This document shows positions 8,429 through 18,425 of a stretch of 64,000 nt of DNA, in pieces. Source of the DNA: Diplonema japonicum. Lineage: Eukaryota; Euglenozoa; Diplonemea; Diplonemida; Diplonemidae. The number at the start of each line of letters is the position of its first letter. The stretch's first letter is position 1. Below the pieces are notes generated by a model that saw only the letters and a list, made by a program, of their open reading frames with translations, did not search any database and had not been told where the DNA came from. The DNA lies in the NCBI GenBank assembly GCA_964019335.1, contig OZ025659.1:310001-374000 (forward strand), written 5' to 3'. Position numbers and translations under genes: made by a program.

Positions 8429-10759
8429 TCACCTTTTCTTCCTGGCGGTACCTGTACGTGAAGACCAACCTTTACGTGGTTTCTCTGCCTCAGACTCAGT
8501 CTCGCAGTTTGGAGAGAGCAGCAAGCCGCCAGAGAGTTTCGGCGTGCGAAGGAACAACAGGGTGTAGGCAACAGGGGATGTATATGAGAAGACTATGGGG
8601 TTCAACGCGAGGAATTCAGAGTCGTTGCGCCACACATTGTTAGGTCGCGCACCCCACAGAAGGGAGCTCACTGGGATCATGCCCCAGTCACGGGCAGCAG
8701 AAAGCGAGTCGGTGGCGAAACCGTAGTTGCGGTACCCCCGCTCGTGATCAGAGCAATCCTGCCCGAAGAGCTCCCCACTGAAGTTACGAATCCCACAGAA
8801 CCTAAACACACCCTCGGCAGTCCATTTGAGGTGCTCTGAAGGCGCCGCCGTATGAACTACACCATCCTTCGGTAGCTTCCAGCCTGCGAGCTGCGCGTCA
8901 TCGCCTGGGTGCACTGGGTCGGACACAGTGTAGACCTTGACCTTCTTCGTAGTGCCGCCTGTGTCCTCGCAAACAAGTGTGCGTCCTGCCACCCAGTTGA
9001 CCACTTGGTCTGCAATGGGAAACGACGGGTTCGCCCTGTTCTGTCGGATTGCCTCTAAGACGACACCTATGACCCAGTCTGCGGCATTGATGCACCCGCT
9101 CCGCACGTTCTCTTCGCCTGTCAGCATCGTCAGCTGTTGCTCGTGCTTTCTGCACAACGACAAGGCAACCGCATCCACAAACAGGTCGATGTCCACAAGG
9201 CTGAAGCCACTGTACTGTGTCTTCGCCGCAGAGAAGTCTGCCATGCTTTGCCCACACTCAAAGAGCACAGCGGCATGCGGCAAAAGGTCATAGAGGTATT
9301 CGACAAACTTCTTGTTTGCGTAAGGAAGTGCCATCATATTGAGGGGGAAGTACTTCATCCCTCGCAGCAGCAAGAAAACCCCTGACAAGCACCTGCATAA
9401 GTGGATGTAGAAGACACGCAGCTCCTTTTTTTTCAGGATGTACTCCTTCTGAGCAATGACCAGTTTCTGCTCTCTTACAAGAGCTGCCTGATACTGCACC
9501 TTCTCAACCGAGCCGTCTTCGGGCACGACATTATGAACTTGCACTGCGAGAAGGCCTTCCAGAGTCCGCAGCTGCTGGAAGTCCTTCATGATCATTTGTG
9601 CTAGAAATGTGCTCTTCCCGACGCCAAGACGGTCTTGCACGACAGATAGTTCTTTTTCCATCCTGCGCAGGTGGCCTTGCGTCTTCTTTGAGTCGCTGTC
9701 ACTCCCTGATGACGAGCACGTCGATACGGAGCACAAGGAACCGCACCGAAGCATCTCGTGCCTGAGGTTTGTGAGTGTTTGTCTCAGGTTCCGCAGCGTT
9801 GAGTGTTCGTCGAGAAGTTTGGAGTTCTCCTCTGCCTCATCCTGCGCCAAGATGAGCTCCTGCAGGTCCTCTAGCTTGGGAACGGAGGCTGTTCGCGTGA
9901 GGTATTCTGCCACATCTGCATGCGCTAGGCTGGACCTTCCACCGTTAAACGCTGTGTGGCTGACCCACTGGGCAAGATCAAACGAGCCGCGTGTGCCGTG
10001 GTCCTCCATCCCCATGTTGTGATCTGTCTTGTCGTGGATGTCAGCGTTGCAGTAGTCCTCCACCGTGGCCGACGATATGTTATAATTGTGTGTCGACGAA
10101 AAGGAAGCCCCTGTCCCCGTGTGGATCTCAGGATCGGAGTCCTGATCGGGCTCAGAGTCCATGCACTCCAAAGGGATGCCCTCGTCATCCGACGGTGTGG
10201 GCGTGGGGTCCATGGTGTCCCCAACCTTGTGCCCATCCGCCATCCTCCCTAGCAGCGTGAGCGGTGGCTGGCTGTCTTCTTTCGCAAGGGTCGAGTTCTC
10301 AGGTATCGTTGCAGACTTCGACCGCCAGCTGGGTGACCGTATCGCTCTCATGAAATCAGTAACAGATCTGCGGAATGTGTCCTCCTGAGGTGTGGGTGTG
10401 GGTGTTGGTATAGGTGATGTGCCGTCACCATGTCTCTCCATCTTGCCACCTAGCAGGTCTTCTATCTCTTGGTCTTCTATTGTCAAGCGCACCGATTCTG
10501 CGACCGAGCACTCGTCCTCCTCCACTTGGGCAGGCAGGACCATCACCTCACCAACGTGCAGCTTTTTCTTTTTCTTGCCCATTTTTCTCTTGGGCCGTTC
10601 CCACACTAGCTTCCGCGTCACATTGTTAAGATTTAAGATCTGCTCCTCCATCCGGAGATTTGTCTCCTGCAATCCGCTCACCTCTTTCCCCAGCGCCTCT
10701 CCAAGTGCATTGCTTTCCCGAAGCTGCTGATCAAATTTTTGATCCACATCTGCCGTCAT
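8429..10759 (-). CDS. unrecognised 776-aa protein, coiled-coil N-terminus
   Basis: The ATG at 10759 opens a single uninterrupted frame. Residues 1-50 form a predicted coiled coil (QQLRESNALGEALGKEVSGL), followed by a Lys-rich nuclear-localisation-like patch GKKKKKLH at ~61-68. A disordered Ser/Thr/Pro/Asp-rich region runs to ~290 (PTPTPTPQEDT), then coiled coils at ~310-480. The last ~300 residues are globular with aromatic-rich segments (YIHLCRCLSGVFLLLRGMKY, WVIGVVLEAIRQN, FRFCGIRNFSGELFGQ). The tail is basic (TGTARKKR). No catalytic motif was identified. A GKST tetrapeptide occurs in LGVGKSTFLAQ but lacks a Walker B context. A scaffold role is conceivable but unproven. Confidence 0.75.
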   Translation of the reverse strand: MTADVDQKFDQQLRESNALGEALGKEVSGLQETNLRMEEQILNLNNVTRKLVWERPKRKMGKKKKKLHVGEVMVLPAQVEEDECSVAESVRLTIEDQEIEDLLGGKMERHGDGTSPIPTPTPTPQEDTFRRSVTDFMRAIRSPSWRSKSATIPENSTLAKEDSQPPLTLLGRMADGHKVGDTMDPTPTPSDDEGIPLECMDSEPDQDSDPEIHTGTGASFSSTHNYNISSATVEDYCNADIHDKTDHNMGMEDHGTRGSFDLAQWVSHTAFNGGRSSLAHADVAEYLTRTASVPKLEDLQELILAQDEAEENSKLLDEHSTLRNLRQTLTNLRHEMLRCGSLCSVSTCSSSGSDSDSKKTQGHLRRMEKELSVVQDRLGVGKSTFLAQMIMKDFQQLRTLEGLLAVQVHNVVPEDGSVEKVQYQAALVREQKLVIAQKEYILKKKELRVFYIHLCRCLSGVFLLLRGMKYFPLNMMALPYANKKFVEYLYDLLPHAAVLFECGQSMADFSAAKTQYSGFSLVDIDLFVDAVALSLCRKHEQQLTMLTGEENVRSGCINAADWVIGVVLEAIRQNRANPSFPIADQVVNWVAGRTLVCEDTGGTTKKVKVYTVSDPVHPGDDAQLAGWKLPKDGVVHTAAPSEHLKWTAEGVFRFCGIRNFSGELFGQDCSDHERGYRNYGFATDSLSAARDWGMIPVSSLLWGARPNNVWRNDSEFLALNPIVFSYTSPVAYTLLFLRTPKLSGGLLLSPNCETESEAEKPRKGWSSRTGTARKKR

Positions 10760-11352
10760 TTTGCCTGTGTTGTATTAGAGTACGGGGGGAAATTAATAAT
10801 TAATTAATAAACATGCGCAAAAGAAGTTTTAAGCCGAAAGGGAGAAAGCCGTCTGAAGTGTCATCCACCCTTCCAGACTATCTTCGGCATTAGTCAACCT
10901 CTTGTCTGTAATAGAAGCATCGGGAAGGATGAGAATTTGGGTAACTTATTTCTGCTCAATGTTTACATGTGGTCAGTCGAAGGAATCGACGATCAAAGTA
11001 GACAAGCAAAGCCCATGATGGCCTTTGGCCAAGCCACTGGCTGGATCGGTGTCGTGTAGCCTTGCGTAATACAGGTACTTTGACAACCAGAAACAGCACT
11101 GCGGTGCGGATATGTAAGGAAGAAAAGGGTAGGGAAGGAGGGGGAGCAATGTACATTTCATAAGAAAAAAAAGCTTCTGTTTTTATTTTTATTTTTATTT
11201 TTAATTTTTTTTTTTATCCGGGTCCACCTCTCGTCTCGTAGCAACTGACAGCCACGAGTCACGGCCGATGGAACCGAAAGAAAATAAAGATTTTGTAATT
11301 TATAGTTTCTCCTCCCCTCGTAATCATTTAACGATATCATAAGAATAAAGGG
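10760..11352. other. intergenic spacer
   Basis: Contains the AT-rich string TTAATAATTAATTAATAAAC (10794-10813) just before the coiled-coil gene in its reading direction, and a (T4-5 A)n tract near 11177-11215. Small frames here are not supported. Confidence 0.5.
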
Positions 11353-11703
11353 TTACACCCCATACGGTTCCTGCTTGGTGCCGTTGGCAGGAACGGGCTG
11401 CTGAGCCGGTTGTGCGTAGCCCTAGTGTGTTGTTGTTAAAAAGTAGTCTATTTTTTTACTCATCATACTTGCTGTGCAACGACTGGTTGTTCCTTTGGGA
11501 CAGGTGTGTAGCACAAGTTGATACACCCGTTGATAGGCCAGATGGTGAAGCACCCAATCCAGCAGCAGACGGCCTTTGTTGTACTTTGCATTTTACACGA
11601 AAAGGTAACATACCATGCAACTGCACCCCTCGATCTCCATCACTGCACAGGGAGGGCAGCAGCACCTGTAGCATCCACTTTGCTGTGGTTGCGGCTGGGC
11701 CAT
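11353..11703 (-). CDS. small Cys-rich membrane-associated protein, copy 1 (3 exons)
   Basis: Spliced from exons 11703-11614, 11573-11469 and 11421-11353 (introns of 40 and 47 nt, GTATG donors), giving 87 aa. The N-terminus is Gln/Pro-rich, followed by a Cys cluster CYRCCCPPCAVMEIEGC, a hydrophobic stretch AVCCWIGCFTIWPINGCIN that could dip into or span a membrane, and a Q/P-rich tail ending EPYGV. The many Cys beside the hydrophobic stretch suggest palmitoylation or disulphides (inference). The family resembles short Cys-rich kinetoplastid membrane proteins and, more loosely, PLAC8; I could not verify either. The exon junctions were derived by alignment with the other copies, which makes them firm. 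The leader immediately before the ATG is A-rich. Confidence 0.85.
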
Positions 11704-12075
11704 TTTTTTTATTTTTTTTTTTTTTATTCGTTAGTTTCTGTAGTGATAGTCAAGCAGAGGTGCATGCCGTTTAGTAAGATCAAAGAAGTTAGAACATTTC
11801 GTGCAATGACTCCTCCACCCCCATCTTCAGGCAGACGGGAAGTGGCGTTCGTCAATAATTCACCCGTTTCCCGAGGTGATCAAATAGAAATTAAAAGGGG
11901 GGAAGAAACAAATAAGCAAAAGAGTGAAACAGTACTCCACTTCGCATCGGCAAAGCTTCAAGAAGAATCAATAAATTACCTAGTAAGTAAATAGCAACAC
12001 AATGGACACTGCGGCAATGTAGAATTTTCTACTTGTTTTTATATTTTATTTTTTCGCTGTCTTTGGCTTGCGAGT

Positions 12076-12384
12076 TTAGACACCGTATGGCTCCTCCTTG
12101 TTGGCGCCCACAGGAGCGGGTCCTTGGGCTGGTTGAGGCTGAGCAGGCTGGGCCTGGCCAGTGTACCCCTGTGGTGTTGTGAACAACTTGAATACTCACC
12201 ATACCTGCTGGGCAACTGCCTTGGGCTTGGCATCATAGCAGCAGCAGTTGACGAAGCCGTTGATGGGCCAGGTCAAGAAGCACGAGATCCAACAGCAGAC
12301 AGCCATACCACTGCACCCCTCAATCTCCATCACAGCGCAGGGTGCGCAGCAACATTTGAAAATCGAAGACTGTTGCTGGGACAT
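12076..12384 (-). CDS. small Cys-rich membrane-associated protein, copy 2 (2 exons)
   Basis: Exons 12384-12205 and 12168-12076, with a 36-nt intron (12169-12204), give 90 aa. The sequence runs MSQQQSSIFKCCCAPC, then EIEGCSGMAVCCWISC, the hydrophobic FLTWPINGFVN, a CCCYDAKPKAVAQQ hinge and a tail GYTGQAQPAQPQPAQG ending EEPYGV. The first intron of copies 1 and 5 is absent: the codons are contiguous at GGT-ATG-GCT. An in-frame TGA lies within the 36-nt intron, whereas the paralogues at 13.1 and 14.1 kb have AGA at that point, so their intron reads through. An A/T-rich tract stands directly before the ATG on the coding strand. Confidence 0.87.
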
Positions 12385-12929
12385 TTATTTTCTTCTTTTT
12401 TTTTTTTGTGTTGTTGGTGAATAACTGAGATACTTGATTGGTGGGCCACAGGAGGCAATAAACAGAACGAGAAAGGGAGGGAAACGGTGTGCAGCATGCA
12501 ACGAAATGTAATATAATCCCAAATTGAAAGCAACCGAGAACACACTCCATCAAGACAGAGCATCTCAAGAAGGAGGGAACCGAGACTTGTCTCACTTACT
12601 TTCAACCAGCATGCCAGAATGTAACTCAGACGGTAAAAGAGAAAGGGAACAAGCTATCGTAGTGCAACACTCCGATGGTTTGGTAAATAATTTATATAAG
12701 TGTCACTCTATGGGCAGGAGCAACGTTGCTGGCGCTCAGCGATAGAAGTCGAGTTCCGGAGAAATTGGTGATCGAAACTTCTACCGTGATGGGCGCTAGA
12801 GGGCCAAAAGGGGGGAAAAGAAAAGGGGACGGGAGATCGGGGTGAATTGAGTCAGAGTCAAGTAAAGACGTTTATCCTTTTTCTTTCTCTACACCTTCCT
12901 CCCTTATGATCGCTGTCTTTTTCTTTTTC

Positions 12930-12979
<50 letters not shown>

Positions 12980-13108
12980 ATTTTATTTGGATCACAAACA
13001 GATATCACAACATGACATTGGCAAAGATTTATTTTAATTTACTCATAGCAACTTTTCCTTCTTGTTCTTCTCTCGGATTCTTGCGATAGTAACACCCGCA
13101 CGGTCTCA

Positions 13109-13342
13109 CTAGTTGCCGTTGTACCCCTGTGGTGTTGTGAACAACTTGAATACTCTCCATACCTGCTGGGCAACTGCCTTGGGCTTGGCATCATAGCAGC
13201 AGCAGTTGACGAAGCCGTTGATGGGCCAGGTCAAGAAGCACGTAATCCAACAGCAGACAGCCATACCACTGCACCCCTCAATCTCCATTACAGCGCAGGG
13301 CGCGCAGAAGCACTTGTAGATCGAAGACTGTTGCTGGGACAT
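13109..13342 (-). CDS. small Cys-rich membrane-associated protein, copy 3 (hidden in-frame intron)
   Basis: Exons 13342-13163 and 13126-13109 are separated by a 36-nt intron (13127-13162) that is a multiple of three with no stop. Unspliced it would insert 12 residues (VWRVFKLFTTPQ). Spliced, the protein is 65 aa and ends KAVAQQ-GYNGN, lacking the Q/P-rich tail and the PYGV end of copies 1, 2 and 5. It has the same Cys cluster (KCFCAPC) and hydrophobic FLTWPINGFVN as copy 2. The intron assignment rests on the homologous, demonstrably interrupting intron of copy 2. A 41-T tract (12938-12978) lies downstream. Confidence 0.85.
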   Translation of the reverse strand: MSQQQSSIYKCFCAPCAVMEIEGCSGMAVCCWITCFLTWPINGFVNCCCYDAKPKAVAQQVWRVFKLFTTPQGYNGN

Positions 13343-14039
13343 TTTTTTTTCCTTTTTTTTTTCTTCTTTTTTTGAATAACTGAGATACTTGATTGGTGGT
13401 CACAGGGGCAATAAACAGAAAAACGAGAAGATAAAGAGATTTTAAAAGAGAGAGAAAAATAAATAACTTGTCGTTTTGGTTTGCAAAAGTGCGAGAGCCT
13501 AATAAGGTAGGTTATTTGCTCGGCACAAGGCTAAGTTCTAGTTATCATTTTTGCTCAGATTGCATTTGGATAAAAAAAAATGAAATGTAATGTACTCTAA
13601 AATGAAAGCAATCGAGAACACCCAAGCCAACGTGCTCCATCTCAAGACGGGAAATGCAACCTCGCTTTACAATGTCTCGCTTTACTTTCAGACTGAGTGT
13701 TGCAATACGATGTGAACACATAGTAGAAGGGAGGAGGGGGGTCACTAGTCATGTTGTCACCAGTGGGCAGGCAACATGGACTACTGGACAGTAAGGCATT
13801 CCATGGGTAGGAATAAAGTGCGGTGGGATAGAAATGGAGTCTGGTTCTCAAGCAGTGCTGCAAGAGAACTTGACGATTGATGTTTTCTGTGGTGACAGAA
13901 GTAAACAAAAAGAACAACTGAGGATATCGAATGGATTGTATGAAAAGCAAGAGTTTATCCTTGCTGGCTTCCCTATTCCTTGATCACAAACAGACATCAA
14001 AACATAACATTGGCTATATATTTATATTGTATCCTTGTG

Positions 14040-14076
<37 letters not shown>

Positions 14077-14092
14077 CCCTTCTCCCCAGATA

Positions 14093-14326
14093 CTAGTTGC
14101 CGTTGTACCCCTGTGGTGTTGTGAACAACTTGAATACTCTCCATACCTGCTGGGCAACTGCCTTGGGCTTGGCATCATAGCAGCAGCAGTTGACGAAGCC
14201 GTTGATGGGCCAGGTCAAGAAGCACGAGATCCAACAGCAGACAGCCATACCACTGCACCCCTCAATCTCCATCACAGCGCAGGGCGCGCAGAAGCACTTG
14301 TAGATCGAAGACTGTTGCTGGGACAT
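14093..14326 (-). CDS. small Cys-rich membrane-associated protein, copy 4 (hidden in-frame intron)
   Basis: Exons 14326-14147 and 14110-14093, with a 36-nt in-frame intron (14111-14146). The spliced protein is essentially identical to copy 3, differing at one residue (ISC for ITC). Part of its downstream flank (GATCACAAACAGACATC) also matches that of copy 3, showing that the duplication unit is about 1 kb. A 33-T tract is at 14044-14076. Confidence 0.85.
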   Translation of the reverse strand: MSQQQSSIYKCFCAPCAVMEIEGCSGMAVCCWISCFLTWPINGFVNCCCYDAKPKAVAQQVWRVFKLFTTPQGYNGN

Positions 14327-15636
14327 CTTTTTTTTCTTCTTTTCGTGTGTGGTTGAGCTGATGATTGTTAAGAGGAGTGCAAAGCATAGTGTGGATTGAA
14401 TTCAAAACAACTACTTGCGACTTCTTATCGCAACAAATGGTTCTGCCTCCCTGCTGCAGACCGTTGTTGTGACCCCTAAGGAGATACTTTAATCATCCGA
14501 AACGGTGAACCGCTGTTTGTGCAACTCAGGGAACTTGCGGTACTGTTTTTACAAGCTCCGAAGTCTCAAAATTCTGAAGTAGATTTCCCCAGAAAAATGT
14601 TGGGGTGTCCGACCTGAGACTCACCAATGATATAGAATGCTTATTCAGAAGAGGTCACTGGTTATATGTGTACAAAAGGTGAATGAAAAATGCAATAATA
14701 GTTATTTTATAGAACCACTTGAAAACCCGGTTCCTCGAAGATCCGGAGGGGAAAGGGGGTCTGAGAGTGCAATTTGGCATTTGATCCTAAAGCTGTGAAA
14801 GAGCTTGTATGTCTAGAATCGCCAAACTTCTGCGCCAACGCAGATAGCACAATGTCAGTGGAGACACACCCAATGATTTTGAAAGCGAGAGTTCGATTTC
14901 GGGTTGTTGAAGCTGCTTTTATTCTTTCAAAAAAAAAAAAACCCCTCCACCCAATTAGGTTTTTGTATGAAAAAATGCGAGTGAATATAAAAAGAAAAAG
15001 AAAAGGAAAAATAACAGAAAGTCAGTGCAACTGAGGAGGAAAAGAGGCAGGGCGAACAAAGGAAACGAAGAGAGAACGAAGGGGAAGGGGGGGTTGCGCA
15101 CCAAGAAGACAAATATGTGTCGCGATATCAATAATGACCGAAGTATTGAAGACACCGTCTTACAGGTGTTGCACAAAATGTTGAAAGTAGCCAGAATGGG
15201 AGAACATAGAGTAAATCATCGTGATAAGCTAGATACGCAGGGGGGAGGGGGCACATCCTACTTCTTTGCATCTTGCAAATCAAAGAAGCAACACAGGCAG
15301 ACAGATACTGGCAGGAACAAACAAAACAAGAAGACAAGTAGGGAATGTATAGAATATATGAGCTCATCCAGCATGTTTTTGAACACACATTTATAATAAA
15401 ACAAACAGCATGCATTGTGACCTAATGTTCAAGCTTTGGACATCCAGTCTGCACACAAGTGCTATATTTGTTGACATTCTTTTCTGGACAAGCTCATCTT
15501 AAATTTCAGCTCCCAATTGTTGCCTGCTGAACACTTGACAAGACTTGAGGCTACAAGAGTCTATTTTGATTTTTCTTTCTTTTTTTTTTTTTTTTTCATT
15601 TTCCTTTTTTTGTTTCTCTGGAACACAACACAAGGC
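14327..15636. other. 1.3-kb gene-poor spacer inside the Cys-rich gene cluster
   Basis: No frame here has convincing protein character; the plus- and minus-strand frames at 14.77-15.41 kb are Lys- or Phe/Ser-rich. This is the largest gap between members of the small gene family and could hold a decayed copy, but I find no remnant of the Cys cluster. Confidence 0.5.
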
Positions 15637-16000
15637 TTATACCCCATATGGCTGCGGTCGTGTACTGCTCGGAGGGGCAGGAGGGGCGCTGGGGGTAGGA
15701 TGATGAGAGTTGTACTGCACTGGTTGTGTCACTGGTTGACCAGTGATAGGCTGAGAATACCCCTAGATGCATCTTCACAAGGTTTTGGCCATACTTGCTG
15801 TGCAACAACTGGTTGCTTTGGGACTGGTGTGTAGCACAGGTTGATGAAGCCGTTGATAGGCCAGACAGTGAAGCAAGCAATCCAGCAGCAGACGGCCTTT
15901 GTTGTACTTTGCATTTTACACGAAAAGGTAACATACCATGCCACTGCAACCTTCAATCTCCATCACTGCACAGGGAGGGCAGCAGCACCTGTAACATCCA
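15637..16000 (-). CDS. small Cys-rich membrane-associated protein, copy 5 (5' end in assembly gap)
   Basis: Readable exons are 16000-15937 (partial), 15896-15795 and 15762-15637. Introns are 15897-15936 (40 nt, very similar to intron 1 of copy 1) and 15763-15794 (32 nt). The protein fragment contains GCYRCCCPPCAVMEIEGC, AVCCWIACFTVWPINGFIN and a 41-residue His/Pro/Gln/Ser tail ending PQPYGV. It shares its three-exon structure with copy 1, so copies 1 and 5 form one subfamily and copies 2-4 another. The missing start codon should lie a few tens of bases into the N run. Confidence 0.83.
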
Positions 16001-16200
16001 NNNNNNNNNNNNNNNNNNNNNNNNNNNNNNNNNNNNNNNNNNNNNNNNNNNNNNNNNNNNNNNNNNNNNNNNNNNNNNNNNNNNNNNNNNNNNNNNNNNN
16101 NNNNNNNNNNNNNNNNNNNNNNNNNNNNNNNNNNNNNNNNNNNNNNNNNNNNNNNNNNNNNNNNNNNNNNNNNNNNNNNNNNNNNNNNNNNNNNNNNNNN
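16001..16200. other. assembly gap of exactly 200 N
   Basis: The gap removes the first exon starts of both divergent flanking genes and therefore the whole strand-switch region. The round length suggests a placeholder rather than a measured size. Confidence 0.98.
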
Positions 16201-18284
16201 AGCCGCTAACGAGGGACAGACGTTGTATCGTTGGCTATGTACATCTGCAAGCAACACCTGCCCTCCAATCTTCCCAACGGCGTGGGCCGCGTCATCTTTA
16301 TACATATTCTCAAGCCCTCCTGCGGAAACACTATTATTTTATTTAGAAATGAAGAAAGAGTCATTAGTCGGAGCTGCCGAGCGCACGGTCACTTCTGCAC
16401 CATTGGAACTAGTTTTTGTAACACAGATCCAGCCTGTGATACCTGTTAGTATTGCGTGCTTTGACTGCATGCCAACAGCTGTTGTTGCATCGGACAGATT
16501 CACCCTCAAAGTGACTGCAAACTCGAGTACCGCAAACCTTGCTTACGAATGGCAGCCACCCACTGGTGTTGAGTTCGCTATAGACAGCACTAGACAGTAT
16601 ATCACTGTCAAAGAAATGCAACTCGCCCCATCTTCTACCTATGCTTTCACTGTCAAGGTTTCTTCATCTTTTTCGAGATCCGGTTTAGCAACAATCTACA
16701 TCACAACAACACCGCAGCCTATCAAGTATGCTTGCAATTCACACACCATACACCTACAGGGGCACTTGTGCAGTGGATCCCCTTGCAGGTGTCGCACGTG
16801 ACACCTTATTTGAGATCAGTTGTTCGGGGTGGCAGTGTCCTGGGTCAGTGAATCCGGTAGCTTTCAGGTTCAGGACTAAAGAAATGGGATGGCTGGGGGC
16901 AGGCTACCACCATGAACCTAGGATCAGCAGCGTAATGCTAGATGGAAGTGGCATAGTTGGTCTTGAAGGTGTCGCTAAGTGTGATGGGATGGAGGTATCG
17001 GTACCTGTCATGCAGGTTCAAGTACAGAATGAGGGATTAGGCAACGAGGCCCGTATGAAGGAGAAGCTCTACACTGCTGTGCGCTACGGAAACATGGTTA
17101 CCGCTCTGAGATATCTCAGACTGGCTGCCAGTGCAGGACTAGATGGCGTGTTTGATGCACAAAACCTCACGAGTACATTTTTATCCCTGCGACAAGATGT
17201 AAACACCAAAGAAGAAGCAACGGATATGATAGCTACGGCATTTGCATTATCCAGAAGACTGGCAGCTGTCAGCGAGACATCTGCGCAACAACTTCTTGAC
17301 AATGTGAACGGATACCTTACATCCAGCATCAAGGCCAACTTTAATGTCGCGAGAGCTGCTATGGTTCACTGCATTGCCATTGTACAGGCTGCCATCGAGG
17401 ACTTGAACAGCAATCTCTTCCCCATCCTTAGAAGCATCGTTTTGAACCTCCAAAACAGGGCGAACCCTACTCTTTCCCCCACAGACCAGGGACTTGAGAT
17501 ATCAAATAAGGACATCGGCATGTCAGTAATGAAAGTCACATCAAGCAGCAGCGAAACGAAGCTGAACAGCTTGGGGTGGGGGGTCGCCGCACCGTTTGGT
17601 TTCATTAATTCCCTCAGCGGCGAAGCAGGGTACACCATCATGTCATCGTTGTGGGGGTTTTACCCATATGACATGCCACAAGACACTCGTATCAAGACAT
17701 GGTACCTTACTTTGCATGTTTCCGAGTTAAGCTCAGATGCACTAGTAACGGACTTTTCCACGAAACCGATAAGAATCACTATTCCGCTGAAGCCATTAGC
17801 CGAAGAGGTCACTCCTGTGTATTTTGATGTGGTACAAAAGAATTGGTCTTCAAAAGGACTGACCCCTGTGGACTTATTTACCGACGCGAATGTGGGGAAG
17901 AGGGTGATGGTATTTGATACCACGCACACAACTGACTTTGCAGGAAGCGTCACTAGCACGAATGTGACTGTGGTAGGAGGGTCAAGCGACGACTCAGCGA
18001 CGTCGCTTGTGTGGATCATCCTCGCTGTGGGGCTAGTGGCATGCTGCTGTTGCATCGCAATTGTGTTGTTGATCACGAGACGGGCAAGAAACAAAGAACA
18101 AGAAAAAGAACTCAGCACACCTTCTGAAACGCAGTTAGAAGTCTACCCCCACGACCCCGATGCCGCCAACCCAATCGCTGCCCTCTTCCCTCCCCCTGAT
18201 GACAACGTGAAGGACCCTCCCTCATCTCCTCGTTCCGTTGTGTACCCCAGCAACGCTCGCGTGCTCGAAGTTGGCGAGGAGTAA
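16201..18284 (+). CDS. REJ-domain type I membrane protein, 5' partial
   Basis: The frame is open from the end of the gap to 16725. It is then spliced over a 34-nt intron (16726-16759, GTATGC donor) to 16760-18284. The junction restores ATC-AA|G-GGC and the conserved string GTCAVDPLAG...SCSGWQCPG, the hallmark of the REJ (receptor for egg jelly / PKD1-type) module. An Ig/PKD-like segment rich in TANSS, ITVKEM and AFTVKVSSS precedes it. A long helical ectodomain follows, then a transmembrane helix with Cys cluster (LVWIILAVGLVACCCCIAIV) near residue 585 of the visible part, and a cytoplasmic Pro/Ser/Glu-rich tail ending EVGEE. No polycystin channel domain is present. It is likely a surface adhesion or recognition protein; N-terminal domains and signal peptide are lost in the gap. 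Confidence 0.8.
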
Positions 18285-18425
18285 AAAGTACAAATAGTTA
18301 TTCTTATGTTCCATCGATTCAAACATCTATTGTGACACATGCAGGGTGTTAGAAGTATTATTCAAATTTGTTATTTCAACTACACATTCGTTACCGCAAT
18401 ACACAAAGGTGGGTGGAGGTGGGAG

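Larger units (their letters stand above)
11353..16000 (-). repeat. cluster of five paralogous small genes with duplicated flanks
   Basis: Starts are spaced 681, 958, 984 and >1,670 bp apart. Flanks are shared as well as genes: 12.49-12.60 kb resembles 13.58-13.69 kb, and the start-proximal block after copies 2 and 3 (GAATAACTGAGATACTTGAT) is repeated. Expansion by unequal exchange or retained tandem duplication is the simplest reading. Confidence 0.8.

Noticed and set aside
12938-12978. 41-T tract as a trans-splicing polypyrimidine signal
   Set aside because: It lies on the strand opposite to the local genes and 3' of copy 3, so it cannot serve their acceptors; treated as a homopolymer.
14774-15415. 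Small frames on both strands between Cys-rich copies 4 and 5, one Cys-rich on the minus strand
   Set aside because: No match to the family's Cys spacing and overlapping Lys-rich frames on the other strand; most likely noncoding.
11353-16000. Naming the Cys-rich family PLAC8 outright
   Set aside because: The canonical PLAC8 CCxxxxCPC arrangement and second Cys block are not present; only a loose resemblance.
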